Source: Chitinophagales bacterium 65-1 (GTDB lineage Bacteria; Bacteroidota; Bacteroidia; Chitinophagales; Chitinophagaceae). From it: a stretch of 61,485 bases of DNA. The notes under the pieces were generated by a model, which saw nothing but the letters and a program-made list of their open reading frames with translations, had not been told where the DNA came from and ran no database searches. Shown piece after piece: positions 17,451-25,883 of the stretch (within the stretch, counting starts at the first letter, position 1; each line of letters begins with the position of its first letter). A program made the translations under genes and the position numbers. The stretch spans positions 1 to 61,485 of the forward strand of contig MWYX01000057.1 in NCBI GenBank assembly GCA_002050465.1, in the 5' to 3' direction.

Positions 17451-18440
17451 ATGGCATTATTAAGAAAAATAAATTCCAAAGCTAAATCGGAGATCAATAC
17501 AGGTTTTGGAGCAAATGCTTCTGATGTTGGCGGCAGATTTATAAACAAAAAAGGGAAAGCTAATATTGAAAAAAGAGGTGTAGGATTTCTGGAAAAAATC
17601 AGCTGGTATCATTCGCTGCTGAGTTTGCCCAGATGGAAATTTTTTCTTTTTATTTTTTTATTTTTTATCGGAGTTAATCTTTTTTTCGCTGTTATTTATT
17701 TCCTGAATGACGTAAATTCAATTGGAGTTCCTGCAGGTTTATCAGATGCAGAAAATTTTGCTGAAGCTTTTTTCTTTAGCTGTCAAACATTTACTACTGT
17801 TGGCTATGGCAGATTAAATCCCATGAGCACTACGGCAGGATTTATTGCATCTTTTGAAGCACTAATTGGTGTGCTGAGCCTTGCTATTACAACCAGTTTA
17901 CTCTACGGAAGATTTGCCAAGCCAACTGCATATTTAAAATTTAGTGCTAATGCAGTTATTGCGCCCTATAAAGATATTTCAGCGCTTATGTTTAGGGTGG
18001 CACCTTATAAAAACACAACACTAATTGATGCAGAGGCTAAAGTAAGCCTGGCAATGATGTTAGAAGAAGATGGAAAAACCGTTAATAAATTTTTTCAATT
18101 GCCTCTTGAGTATAATATTGTAAATGCACTTTCATTAAGCTGGACTATAGTTCATCCAATTACCGAAGATAGTCCCCTGTATAAACTCATCCGGGAAGAT
18201 TATTCAAATATTACAGGCGAGATACTTGTATTTGTAAAAGCATTTGATGATATGTTTTCGAGCCATGTAGTTGCAAGAACCTCATACACATTTAAAGAAC
18301 TGGTAATTGGAGCAAAATTTCTGCCAATGTATTATCGTTCAAAAGAAGGAAACACAACAGTATTAGATCTTGAAAAATTAAATGCACATATTCCTGCTGG
18401 TATCAGCTTTGCCTTTAAAGAAGAAAAAGTTACAGGGTAG
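17451..18440 (+). CDS. Inward-rectifier (KirBac-type) potassium channel
   Basis: 329 residues with the KirBac architecture: a slide-helix region (WYHSLLSLPRWKFFLF), outer TM helix (FFLFIFLFFIGVNLFFAVIYFL), pore helix and selectivity filter TVGYGR (about residue 115), inner TM helix (SFEALIGVLSLAITTSLLYGRF), and a C-terminal cytoplasmic immunoglobulin-like domain (TLIDAEAKVSLAMMLEEDGK; SLSWTIVHPITEDSPLY; VVARTSYTFKELVIGAKF). The TVGYG filter indicates K+ selectivity. It probably forms a tetramer in the inner membrane. Monocistronic, converging on tpiA with one base between the stops. Confidence 0.93.
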   Translation: MALLRKINSKAKSEINTGFGANASDVGGRFINKKGKANIEKRGVGFLEKISWYHSLLSLPRWKFFLFIFLFFIGVNLFFAVIYFLNDVNSIGVPAGLSDAENFAEAFFFSCQTFTTVGYGRLNPMSTTAGFIASFEALIGVLSLAITTSLLYGRFAKPTAYLKFSANAVIAPYKDISALMFRVAPYKNTTLIDAEAKVSLAMMLEEDGKTVNKFFQLPLEYNIVNALSLSWTIVHPITEDSPLYKLIREDYSNITGEILVFVKAFDDMFSSHVVARTSYTFKELVIGAKFLPMYYRSKEGNTTVLDLEKLNAHIPAGISFAFKEEKVTG

Positions 18441-18441
18441 T

Positions 18442-19203
18442 TTATTTCAGGCTTTTAATAATAGTAATAAATTCAGCAGCGTTTAAAGCTGCTCCTCCTA
18501 CTAATCCGCCATCCACATCTTTTTCGCCGAATATTTCGGCTGCATTATTAGCTTTTACACTTCCTCCGTACAAAATGGAAATACTATCAGCAACTTCACT
18601 ATTATATTTATTTGCCATAACATTCCTGATATGGGCATGCATCTCCTGTGCCTGGGCTGAGGAAGCTGTTTTGCCTGTACCTATTGCCCATATTGGCTCG
18701 TAAGCAATTACAAAGCCCTTTAAATGCTCCGCAGATAAATGAAATAAGCTTTCCTTAAGTTGATTTTCAACAAAGGAATTTTGTTCATTTGCCTCTCTTA
18801 TCGATAAGGGTTCACCACAGCAAAAAATGGGTTTTAAATTATTTTCTAAGCACAGATTTATTTTTGCTGATAACATTTGATGGTTCTCATTAAAATATTC
18901 TCTTCTTTCACTATGCCCTATAATTACATAATTGGCGCCTACTGAGCTTAGCATTTCAGCACTTACTTCTCCTGTATAGGCACCTGATTTTTGGAAGTAA
19001 CAATTCTGTGCTGCAATAAAGTAATTTCTGCTGGTTTTTATCGGATCTTTTACAGCAAGAAGATAAGGAAAGGGAATAGCAAAAATAACTTCCTGGTCAT
19101 CTTTTAACTGTATATTTTCTGATAAAATATTTTCTACTAATTCAATTCCCTGTTCCATTGTTAAATTCATTTTCCAGTTAGCAGCAGCAATTTGTTTACG
19201 CAT
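18442..19203 (-). CDS. tpiA: Triosephosphate isomerase
   Basis: 253 residues, the normal length. Active-site residues are present: NWKMN near the N-terminus (Asn/Lys), GHSERREYF (electrophile His), AYEPIWAIGTGKTA (catalytic Glu and loop 6) and the phosphate loop YGGSVKANN / GGLVGGAAL. It interconverts dihydroxyacetone phosphate and glyceraldehyde 3-phosphate in glycolysis. It follows the GlmU-like gene with only two bases between them, so the two are one operon. Confidence 0.97.
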   Translation of the reverse strand: MRKQIAAANWKMNLTMEQGIELVENILSENIQLKDDQEVIFAIPFPYLLAVKDPIKTSRNYFIAAQNCYFQKSGAYTGEVSAEMLSSVGANYVIIGHSERREYFNENHQMLSAKINLCLENNLKPIFCCGEPLSIREANEQNSFVENQLKESLFHLSAEHLKGFVIAYEPIWAIGTGKTASSAQAQEMHAHIRNVMANKYNSEVADSISILYGGSVKANNAAEIFGEKDVDGGLVGGAALNAAEFITIIKSLK

Positions 19204-19205
19204 CT

Positions 19206-20249
19206 TTATTTTTTTGAATGATAAATGTCTGACAATAAATTTTTTTCAACATCAGAGAGTGTATGACCTTTTAACTCTTTCCAATTTTTAATATGATGCA
19301 AAGCTTTATCGAATTCGTAATTTTTTATTCCCCATGAAAAATTATCTATAAATGTGGGCGGGAATCCATTGCAAAATACATTGGCTGCAATGCCAACTAC
19401 TGTACCCGTATTGAAAGATGTATTGATGGCACTCCGGCTGTAATCACCCATCAACAGGCCGCATTTAACTCCTGCAGATAGATATTCCTTTTTAGTATCA
19501 TTCCATATCTTCACATTTCCTGCTGTATTTTTTATATTTGAATTAGATGTACCTGCGCCAAGGTTACACCACTCCCCTATTACTGAGTCACCCAAATAAC
19601 CATGATGAGATTTATTACTATATCCAAAGATTATAGAATTTTTTATTTCACCGCCTCCAACGCAGAAAGGTCCTAATGTAGTGGCACCATAAATTTGTGT
19701 ACCCATTTTTAATATACTGCCTTCACAAATAGCAAACGGCCCGCGAATTAAACAGCCTTCCATTATCTGTGCATTTTTTCCAATAAATATTGGCCCGCAG
19801 GAAGCATTTAAGATACTATGTTCTACCATTGCTCCTTCTTCGAGAAAAATATTTTTCCCCATTACTCTATTGGTTGATGAGATCTTTTTTGATTTCCTTT
19901 TTGCTGTGATCAGATCAAAATCTTTTCTGATAGCTGTGTCATTATTTTCAAATATGTGCCAGGGATATTTAATTTTTATTACATCATTTTTTAAGTTTTC
20001 AACATTTTGGTGCTTTTTTAGTCCTGCAAGTATGGCGGATGATGGAAGTATGTTAGCCGGAAATGGCTTTGCATATTTATTAATTTCCTTTTGATTAACT
20101 TCTGAAAGGGTAAGAATTTTTTTGCCTGACAGCGTTTCCCATTTTTCTCTTATAGTTAGAATCCCGATCCTGATATCAGCTATTGAACGGGTTAGTGTAA
20201 TTGGATATAAGTCTTCCTTGCCTTCTATATCGTCCAGAATGATATTCAT
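19206..20249 (-). CDS. Alternative GlmU-like sugar-1-phosphate nucleotidyl/acetyltransferase
   Basis: 347 residues starting MNIILDDIEGKEDLYPITLTR. The N-terminal part (1-135) is a shortened nucleotidyltransferase-like domain that lacks the canonical GxGTRM loop of GlmU/RmlA; the C-terminal part is a left-handed beta-helix of hexapeptide repeats (GPIFIGKNAQIMEGCLIRGPF, GTQIYGATTLGPFCVGGG, NLGAGTSNSN) as in GlmU acetyltransferase. This pattern fits the Bacteroidota family described as an alternative bacterial GlmU (UDP-GlcNAc synthesis; I recall TIGR03991). Co-transcribed with tpiA. UDP-GlcNAc supply to peptidoglycan and LPS is the inferred role; the exact substrates are unverified. Confidence 0.82.
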   Translation of the reverse strand: MNIILDDIEGKEDLYPITLTRSIADIRIGILTIREKWETLSGKKILTLSEVNQKEINKYAKPFPANILPSSAILAGLKKHQNVENLKNDVIKIKYPWHIFENNDTAIRKDFDLITAKRKSKKISSTNRVMGKNIFLEEGAMVEHSILNASCGPIFIGKNAQIMEGCLIRGPFAICEGSILKMGTQIYGATTLGPFCVGGGEIKNSIIFGYSNKSHHGYLGDSVIGEWCNLGAGTSNSNIKNTAGNVKIWNDTKKEYLSAGVKCGLLMGDYSRSAINTSFNTGTVVGIAANVFCNGFPPTFIDNFSWGIKNYEFDKALHHIKNWKELKGHTLSDVEKNLLSDIYHSKK

Positions 20250-20285
20250 GTTTTAAAACTACACAGCAAAAGTGAAATAGTTATC

Positions 20286-20312
20286 AAAAAAAATCCCCCA
20301 TAATTGGAGGAT
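20286..20312 (-). terminator. Terminator downstream of rpmE2
   Basis: ATCCCCC (20293-20299) pairs with GGAGGAT (20306-20312), 7 bp including one G-T pair, and the minus strand continues with seven T (20292-20286). It separates rpmE2 from the glmU-like/tpiA operon. Confidence 0.75.
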
Positions 20313-20335
20313 ATTAATTGATTAATTATAAATTA

Positions 20336-20593
20336 TTATTTATTATCTCTTTTTTCGTAACGCCTTTTAAACTTATCAATACGACCTGCAGTATCTACCA
20401 GTACATTTTTACCTGTATAAAAGGGATGAGATGTATTTGATATCTCTAATTTAATAACAGGATATTCATTACCATCTTCAAATTTTATAGTCTCTTTTGA
20501 TGCGGCAGTTGAGCGGCTTAAAAATGTATGTCCATTGCTCATATCTTTAAAAACTACCACTCTGTAATTGCCGGGATGCAAATCTTTTTTCAT
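20336..20593 (-). CDS. rpmE2: 50S ribosomal protein L31 type B
   Basis: 85 residues: [46 protein letters not shown]. This is the longer, zinc-free (C-minus) L31 paralogue; the CxxC pair of L31 type A is absent. In bacteria that carry both, type B is used when zinc is scarce, but many Bacteroidota have only this form. Single gene with its own terminator. The conserved RxxKFxRRY end is intact. Confidence 0.95.
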   Translation of the reverse strand: MKKDLHPGNYRVVVFKDMSNGHTFLSRSTAASKETIKFEDGNEYPVIKLEISNTSHPFYTGKNVLVDTAGRIDKFKRRYEKRDNK

Positions 20594-20682
20594 TGTTTTT
20601 TATTTTAATGCATGGAATTTGCCATGCTTTTTTTCGAGATGCAAATGTAAGGCATTTCAGGTAAGGTGCAAAATGTTTACAA

Positions 20683-21174
20683 TCAGTTTTTCATGTTAAC
20701 ATATTGTAATGCGAGTCCTAAATCCCAACTTTTGGAAGCTTGTATAACAGCCTGAAGGTCATCTATTTTTTTCCCGTTTATTCTTATGATATCATCCATT
20801 ATTGCTGCCTGCACTTTTAACCCTGAATCTTTTATGAGCTTAACAATCTTTTTAGCATCCTCCTGTTTAATTCCATTTCTTACCGGAACTTCTTTTTTCG
20901 TCACTTTCCCGCTTTGAAAGGGTTCTTTACTCAGATCATATATTTCAGCTGCTAATCCTTGTTTCATACTACGGCTGATCAGCACATCAATTATCTGTTG
21001 AAGCTTCATTTCACTTTCTGCTTCAAGATTAAGTTTAAATTCTTTTTTATTCAAATCAATTACAACAGGTGACCCCTTAAAGTCAAACCTGTTTTTAATT
21101 TCTTTTTCAACAACATTAACTGCATTGTCTAAGGTTTGCAGATCTACTTTACTAACAAGATCAAATGATGGCAT
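20683..21174 (-). CDS. YajQ-family nucleotide/cyclic-di-GMP-binding protein
   Basis: 163 residues, start ATG 21174 (MPSFDLVSKVDLQTLDNAVN). The signature blocks are all present: NRFDFKGSP, SRSMKQGLAAEIYDLS, VPVRNGIKQEDAKKIVKLIKDSGLKVQAAI region and the end DLGLALQYVNMKN. YajQ has two RNA-recognition-like folds; a Xanthomonas homologue binds c-di-GMP and acts as a transcription co-factor. Its role in Bacteroidota is unknown. Stand-alone cytoplasmic protein. Confidence 0.93.
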   Translation of the reverse strand: MPSFDLVSKVDLQTLDNAVNVVEKEIKNRFDFKGSPVVIDLNKKEFKLNLEAESEMKLQQIIDVLISRSMKQGLAAEIYDLSKEPFQSGKVTKKEVPVRNGIKQEDAKKIVKLIKDSGLKVQAAIMDDIIRINGKKIDDLQAVIQASKSWDLGLALQYVNMKN

Positions 21175-21199
21175 ATAATTTTTTTATGAATACAAATAT

Positions 21200-21233
21200 A
21201 AAAAACGCAGCTCATTACTGAACTACGTTTTTT
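21200..21233 (-). terminator. Terminator of the TonB-dependent receptor gene
   Basis: AAAAAACG (21200-21207) pairs with CGTTTTTT (21226-21233); inner AG/CT and TC/GA pairs extend the stem with mismatches. Six T end the stem on the minus strand. It lies just after the receptor stop at 21259 and may be bidirectional. Confidence 0.55.
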
Positions 21234-21258
21234 AACACATGAGAAACTTTATATGTTT

Positions 21259-23706
21259 TTAGCTTTTTACCCTATTCTCTTCATCCAGGCCATTGCTTTT
21301 TTTACGAGGTTGGTTTTGTATTGGTTTTCCAAAACGATAAGTAAAAGTAAGGGAAGCTCTTCTTCTATCGCCAGTCTCTTTTATTTTAACATCAATATCC
21401 TGGTATCTTACCCAGCCCGTAAATGATTGTGTATTAAAAATATCACTCACACTTAATTTTAAAGTGCCCTTACTTTTAAGTACCACTTTTTGAATCCCAG
21501 ACGTAACCTGCCACATTGGGTCTGTAATTATCTGTCCTTCAATCCCTTTCGATCTGTAAAAGCCACTTAATTCTGCACTCCATCCATTTTTAAGTTTGAA
21601 TTGATTATTAATATTGGACATAAACATGGTAGCATTCACATCAAGAATACCTGTGTTAAGAGCACCTTTGTATTTGTTATTAAAAACATTTGCATAAATA
21701 TTAGCGGACCATATTTTTCCTATCGGAAAGTTAGCACTAACTGCCAGGCCTACATTTTCTCTGGTGGCTATGTTTTTTTTGCTTATGAATGTTTTACGCT
21801 CACTGTTAATCTGATCAAGTGCGTCTGCAAATACATCGGTTGTTTTACTATAATTTAAAGTAGTAGTTAAAAATCCTTTATAGCTATGCGAAAATTCAAC
21901 GCTATTAGTAAACTGGGGTTTTAATAAAGTATTACCAACCCTATAAGTATATTCATCTAAGAAGTAATAGAATGGGTTAAGGTCCTGGTAAGATGGACGA
22001 TCGATTCTTCTGCCAAAGTTTAAATTATAGTTATTGTTTTTGTTAGCCTGGTAGCTTAAATAAACAGTAGGAAAAAGATCTGTATAATTTCTTGTAAAAG
22101 AAGAATCACGTCTCAAGGCATTTCCTAATTGATCGCCATTAGCAATTGTATTTTCAACTCTAAGGCCTGTTTGAATTCCTAATTTTTTAAACTGTTTATT
22201 AAAATTAAGATACGCAGCATTTATGTTTTCTTTATAAATAAAATGATTTGTTTTACCAAAATCTGTTTCCCATCCGCTGCTTGTATTATTATCATACCGG
22301 GCATTATTGTCAGTTGTTACATAACTTGTTTTAGCTCCTGCTTCAAACTTAGCTCCCTTTTTTAAAGGCATTGTATAATCAACTTTAGCTGAATAAATTT
22401 TTATATCTGATGGAAGATGACCTCTTAATTCACTGCTGCCCCTTTTTTTACTCATATCAGCATTTAGGTAATTATTGGTGAAGAACTGATTTGCAGACTG
22501 ATTATACGACCTGTAATCAAGATCAACAGTTATTTCCTTTTTTGTGCTATCAAATACATGGCGAAAATTAAAGTTTGTTCCAAAGTTTGTATAATTGTTT
22601 TTTTCAGCATTAGTCGCATATAAAATTGAATCAACTTCGCTGTTGTTATTTTTTAACAGTGTTGTATTTACTCCTGCATTATTCCTGGGATTAATGTAAC
22701 CACTAAATACTATACCCAATGTTGTTTTATTGTTAGCATAAAAATCCAACCCTGCTTTAGCATTATGGCTGTGGCCATTATTTTTCATTGCAGAAGCCTG
22801 CTCAAAAATGGTTTCAATTTCTTTGGTTGAGGAATTTCTAAAATTTCTGAGGATTGATATATTTTCAAATCCTGTACGCTTTGAATAATTGTAATTACCA
22901 AATAAGTTCACCTTGCCTTTGCGATAATTTAAATTAACACTATTTGAATACCTGGCATAAATGCCCTGACTGTAAGTAGCAGAATTACTGCCATTGAAGC
23001 CAAGCATTTTATTTTTTTTTGTTCTTAGGTTAATAATGCCTGAATTACCCGAAGCATCATATTTGGCAGACGGATTTGTCATAATCTCAATTTGCTCAAT
23101 TGCTGATGAAGGCATACTTTTTAAAAGATTGGATAACTGCTGCCCGCTTAAATAGGCAGGTTTTCCATCCATCATTATGATAACACCCTGTTTACCTTTA
23201 AGGCTGATGTTGCCATCTTTATCAACCGAAACACCGGGTGCTTTTTCTAAAACTTCCATTGCTGTACTTCCTGCATTGGATATTAATGCATCAACATTTA
23301 AAACCGTCTTATCGATTTGTCTTTCTATATAGGGCTTTTTGCTGTCTACCGCAACCGTTTGCAATGTTGTTGCCTGTGTTATCAATTGTAATGTGCCCAC
23401 TGATAAATTTGAGCCTTCGATTACACTTACTGGTTTACTATATACTTTACGATGACCAATAGAAGAAGCCATTATTATATAATCCCCCATTTTTACATTA
23501 TCGAAAGAAAAATTGCCTTCCTTATCGGTTAATGAAAGTTTTACAAGCCCTGAATCCTTAGCCTTTAAGAGTGATACAGTTGCTGCATCAATTGTTTTTT
23601 GATCACCGCCGTTAATAAGTGTACCAGTAATTTTACCGTTTGTTTGGGCAAGTCCTGCTATACTTAGTATTAGAAGGAGGGCAGATAAATAGAATTTTTG
23701 TTTCAT
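21259..23706 (-). CDS. TonB-dependent outer-membrane receptor-like protein (OMP_b-brl_3)
   Basis: 815 residues with a signal peptide (MKQKFYLSALLLILSIAGLAQ). An N-terminal carboxypeptidase-regulatory-like beta-sandwich (about 22-110: GKITGTLINGG...SLTDKEGNFSFDNVKMGDYIIMASSIGHR) precedes a plug domain (about 125-230: DALISNAGSTAMEVLEKAPGV, KGKQGVIIMMDGKPAYLSG, AIEQIEIMTNPSAKYDASG) and a 22-strand-type barrel (YLSYQANKNNNYNLNFGRR, ending in aromatic strand SLTFTYRFG). This is the family PF14905-type barrel frequent in Bacteroidota. No SusD partner or ECF regulator is adjacent, so the ligand is unknown. Single gene. Confidence 0.9.
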   Translation of the reverse strand: MKQKFYLSALLLILSIAGLAQTNGKITGTLINGGDQKTIDAATVSLLKAKDSGLVKLSLTDKEGNFSFDNVKMGDYIIMASSIGHRKVYSKPVSVIEGSNLSVGTLQLITQATTLQTVAVDSKKPYIERQIDKTVLNVDALISNAGSTAMEVLEKAPGVSVDKDGNISLKGKQGVIIMMDGKPAYLSGQQLSNLLKSMPSSAIEQIEIMTNPSAKYDASGNSGIINLRTKKNKMLGFNGSNSATYSQGIYARYSNSVNLNYRKGKVNLFGNYNYSKRTGFENISILRNFRNSSTKEIETIFEQASAMKNNGHSHNAKAGLDFYANNKTTLGIVFSGYINPRNNAGVNTTLLKNNNSEVDSILYATNAEKNNYTNFGTNFNFRHVFDSTKKEITVDLDYRSYNQSANQFFTNNYLNADMSKKRGSSELRGHLPSDIKIYSAKVDYTMPLKKGAKFEAGAKTSYVTTDNNARYDNNTSSGWETDFGKTNHFIYKENINAAYLNFNKQFKKLGIQTGLRVENTIANGDQLGNALRRDSSFTRNYTDLFPTVYLSYQANKNNNYNLNFGRRIDRPSYQDLNPFYYFLDEYTYRVGNTLLKPQFTNSVEFSHSYKGFLTTTLNYSKTTDVFADALDQINSERKTFISKKNIATRENVGLAVSANFPIGKIWSANIYANVFNNKYKGALNTGILDVNATMFMSNINNQFKLKNGWSAELSGFYRSKGIEGQIITDPMWQVTSGIQKVVLKSKGTLKLSVSDIFNTQSFTGWVRYQDIDVKIKETGDRRRASLTFTYRFGKPIQNQPRKKSNGLDEENRVKS

Positions 23707-23850
23707 GATTTTATTTTAATACTATGTTTTAAATATTACAACACAAACTTAGGTACTTTGTTTTACATAGTACATAATAATACACAAAAGGCGTAAATAT
23801 ATATTTTTATAGTAAAATCATGGATGATAAACGGTAAGAGTGGAAAATAG

Positions 23851-25176
23851 TTACACTTTTTTTGCAGTCGTACTTCTAATAATAAAAATAACGATACCCG
23901 TAATTATTAAAACAAGAGAGATAATTTCTGCTTGGGTAGGGTGAAGGCCAAAAATATTGTAAGTAGAATTTACACGGATCTTTTCTATAATAAATCTTTC
24001 TAACCCGGTAAAGATCAAATAGATACCTGAGATAACCCCAGCCACATGTATCTTTTTGCGTAATGCCCATAAAATTAAAAATAACATGCCGCACATTATA
24101 ATTTCATATAAAGAGGTTGGAAAAACCGGCTGAGGCAGCGCTCGGCAATATTTCCCTTCACAATCCGGTATAATAATTCCATCTTCATTCACATTGTGCG
24201 GAAATGTATAAGCAAATAACCAATTGGGTAAAAATGAAGGCCCTTTAAATTTTTTGTGAGGTACATTTATAAGGCTATCGGCTTTTCTATCTGTAACTGT
24301 ACTTATAGTTGAATCATGATCAAGAATCCTACCTTCAATGAAATAGGATGCATTTTCATTCAGGTTCCTTTCAAAATCTCCCGGAGAAGCGTCAATTACA
24401 TGGCCGGGAACATCACTGATGTATGCGCTGTTATAAATTCCCCAATCTCCATCTCCTGAAACCTGGCAACCAATTCTGCCGATAGCATACGCTATCATTA
24501 AGGCAGGCGCTATAGCATCAGCCATATGCCAAATCTTTATGCCTTTTTTGGTTACATATATTGCTATTGCAATTGCTGCACAAATCAATCCCCCATAAAA
24601 AGTTAGTCCACTTGGTGAAAGAAGGTTTGCAATGGGATTTTGAATAAACCTATCCCAGTTTTCGAGATTATCAAAAAGCTTAGCGCCTAAAATTCCAAAT
24701 ATCAAAGCCAGTACAATAATATCCCCTACTCTATCATGTGGCCATATGCGTAGAGTTCTTTCCTCCGGCTTTGTAAGTTTTTGTTTATTTTTTTCACGGT
24801 ACTTTAAAAAGATCAGCAGAGCTGCTAAAATGAGGCCGCCTATAATACTTCCTTCTCTCGAAAAAATATAATCCTGTAGATCAATAGCCTGGTCTCTGCT
24901 GGCAATAAAAGCCCCTAATATTTTGTAACCAAATAAAAAGCCTATAAAACCATTTATTAAAATATCCGCTATGCTTATAGGCTTTCCAACCGTTATCGTT
25001 TCTTCCCTTGGTAATAATAATCCCTGCTTTTCTTTTCTTTTTAATTCTTTTGAAAGGATGATAGCTGCTACTATAAAAGCAAGCGCAACAAAAATTCCGA
25101 AGGTGTAAAAAATTTTAAATGCATTTATCTCAACCCCAAACCAGTCCTTAACAGCATAATATAAATTAGGATACAT
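23851..25176 (-). CDS. lgt: Prolipoprotein diacylglyceryl transferase (Lgt)
   Basis: 441 residues, multi-pass inner-membrane enzyme that transfers diacylglycerol to the lipobox cysteine, the first step of lipoprotein maturation; several lipoprotein genes in this window depend on it. Visible: N-terminal TM helix, the region DYIFSREGSIIGGLILA, the second half FYGGLICAAIAIAIYV, and the Lgt signature GRIGCQVSGDGDWG (about residue 232), corresponding to GRLGNFINGE in E. coli with the Asn replaced by Cys. An insert of about 100 residues (roughly 245-350) precedes the PTSLYE motif, explaining the length compared with about 290 for E. coli. Bacteroidota Lgt proteins are often longer. Monocistronic. 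Confidence 0.9.
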   Translation of the reverse strand: MYPNLYYAVKDWFGVEINAFKIFYTFGIFVALAFIVAAIILSKELKRKEKQGLLLPREETITVGKPISIADILINGFIGFLFGYKILGAFIASRDQAIDLQDYIFSREGSIIGGLILAALLIFLKYREKNKQKLTKPEERTLRIWPHDRVGDIIVLALIFGILGAKLFDNLENWDRFIQNPIANLLSPSGLTFYGGLICAAIAIAIYVTKKGIKIWHMADAIAPALMIAYAIGRIGCQVSGDGDWGIYNSAYISDVPGHVIDASPGDFERNLNENASYFIEGRILDHDSTISTVTDRKADSLINVPHKKFKGPSFLPNWLFAYTFPHNVNEDGIIIPDCEGKYCRALPQPVFPTSLYEIIMCGMLFLILWALRKKIHVAGVISGIYLIFTGLERFIIEKIRVNSTYNIFGLHPTQAEIISLVLIITGIVIFIIRSTTAKKV

Positions 25177-25242
25177 ATTTCTTTTTTAAGAATAAGGCGC
25201 AATTTATCATTTATTTTATAGTTCAATTTTATTCTTAGTATT

Positions 25243-25270
25243 AAAAAGAAATCCCGCTTATAAAAGCGGG
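25243..25270 (-). terminator. Terminator after the bacilliredoxin gene
   Basis: Perfect 7-bp stem CCCGCTT (25253-25259) / AAGCGGG (25264-25270) with loop ATAA; the minus strand continues with a T-rich tract. Separates the bacilliredoxin gene from lgt. Confidence 0.75.
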
Positions 25271-25296
25271 AAGTAAAAAATATGATTTGTTGAAAC

Positions 25297-25710
25297 TTAA
25301 CAATATTGTTCAAATGCTGCAGAAAGGTTATTCGCTATCATTTGAGCAGACCTTCCTTCAATGTTATGCCTTTCTATAAAGTGTACCAATTTTCCATCTT
25401 TGAATAATGCAATAGAAGGAGATGACGGAGGGTAAGGCATCAAATGTTCACGAATAGATTTTACAGCTTCTACATCAAAACCGGCAAAGCTTGTTGCTAA
25501 CCTGTCTGGTTTTTTAGCGCTGTTTGCTACTGCCATTACTACTCCCGGCCTTGCTGTACCGGCAGAACATCCACAAACAGAGTTTATAACAACCAAGGCA
25601 GTGCCTTCTTTTTTTAACGTCTCATCAACGTCCTGTGCGTTTAACAGTTCCTCAAAGCCATTTTCAGTTAATTCTTCCTTCATAGGAATTACTATTTCTT
25701 CAGGATACAT
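25297..25710 (-). CDS. Bacilliredoxin (BrxA/BrxB family)
   Basis: 137 residues starting MYPEEIVIPMKEELTENGFEEL. It has the family's thioredoxin-like fold and redox motif SVCGCSAGTARPG (CGC) plus the C-terminal HFIERHNIEGRSA block. Bacilliredoxins remove bacillithiol mixed disulfides from proteins in Firmicutes; Bacteroidota also carry this family and some make bacillithiol. No bacillithiol synthesis genes are in the window. A palindromic element with GACTTAAA-like end lies just upstream of the start (25726-25747). Confidence 0.92.
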   Translation of the reverse strand: MYPEEIVIPMKEELTENGFEELLNAQDVDETLKKEGTALVVINSVCGCSAGTARPGVVMAVANSAKKPDRLATSFAGFDVEAVKSIREHLMPYPPSSPSIALFKDGKLVHFIERHNIEGRSAQMIANNLSAAFEQYC

Positions 25711-25725
25711 ATTTTATCATTTTTT

Positions 25726-25747
25726 AGTCCAAAGGACTCCTTTGGGG
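25726..25747 (-). repeat. Palindromic element upstream of the bacilliredoxin start
   Basis: Minus-strand reading: CCCCAAAGGAGTCCTTTGGACT, a 7-bp stem CCAAAGG/CCTTTGG with a 3-nt loop, followed by an A-rich stretch and the ATG 15 bases on. Near-identical in sequence and position to the element at 34824-34845 before the ABC-F gene. Confidence 0.6.
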
Positions 25748-25883
25748 AATTGCAAATTTAATCTACTTATAGCTTATTTATGAACATATTATTGATGTTA
25801 ATTAAATGGTAAGAGATTTTGGAACGATTATTTGAATACTACTATGGTAACAAATTTGAATACTAATTAGTAAATGTTTTATT

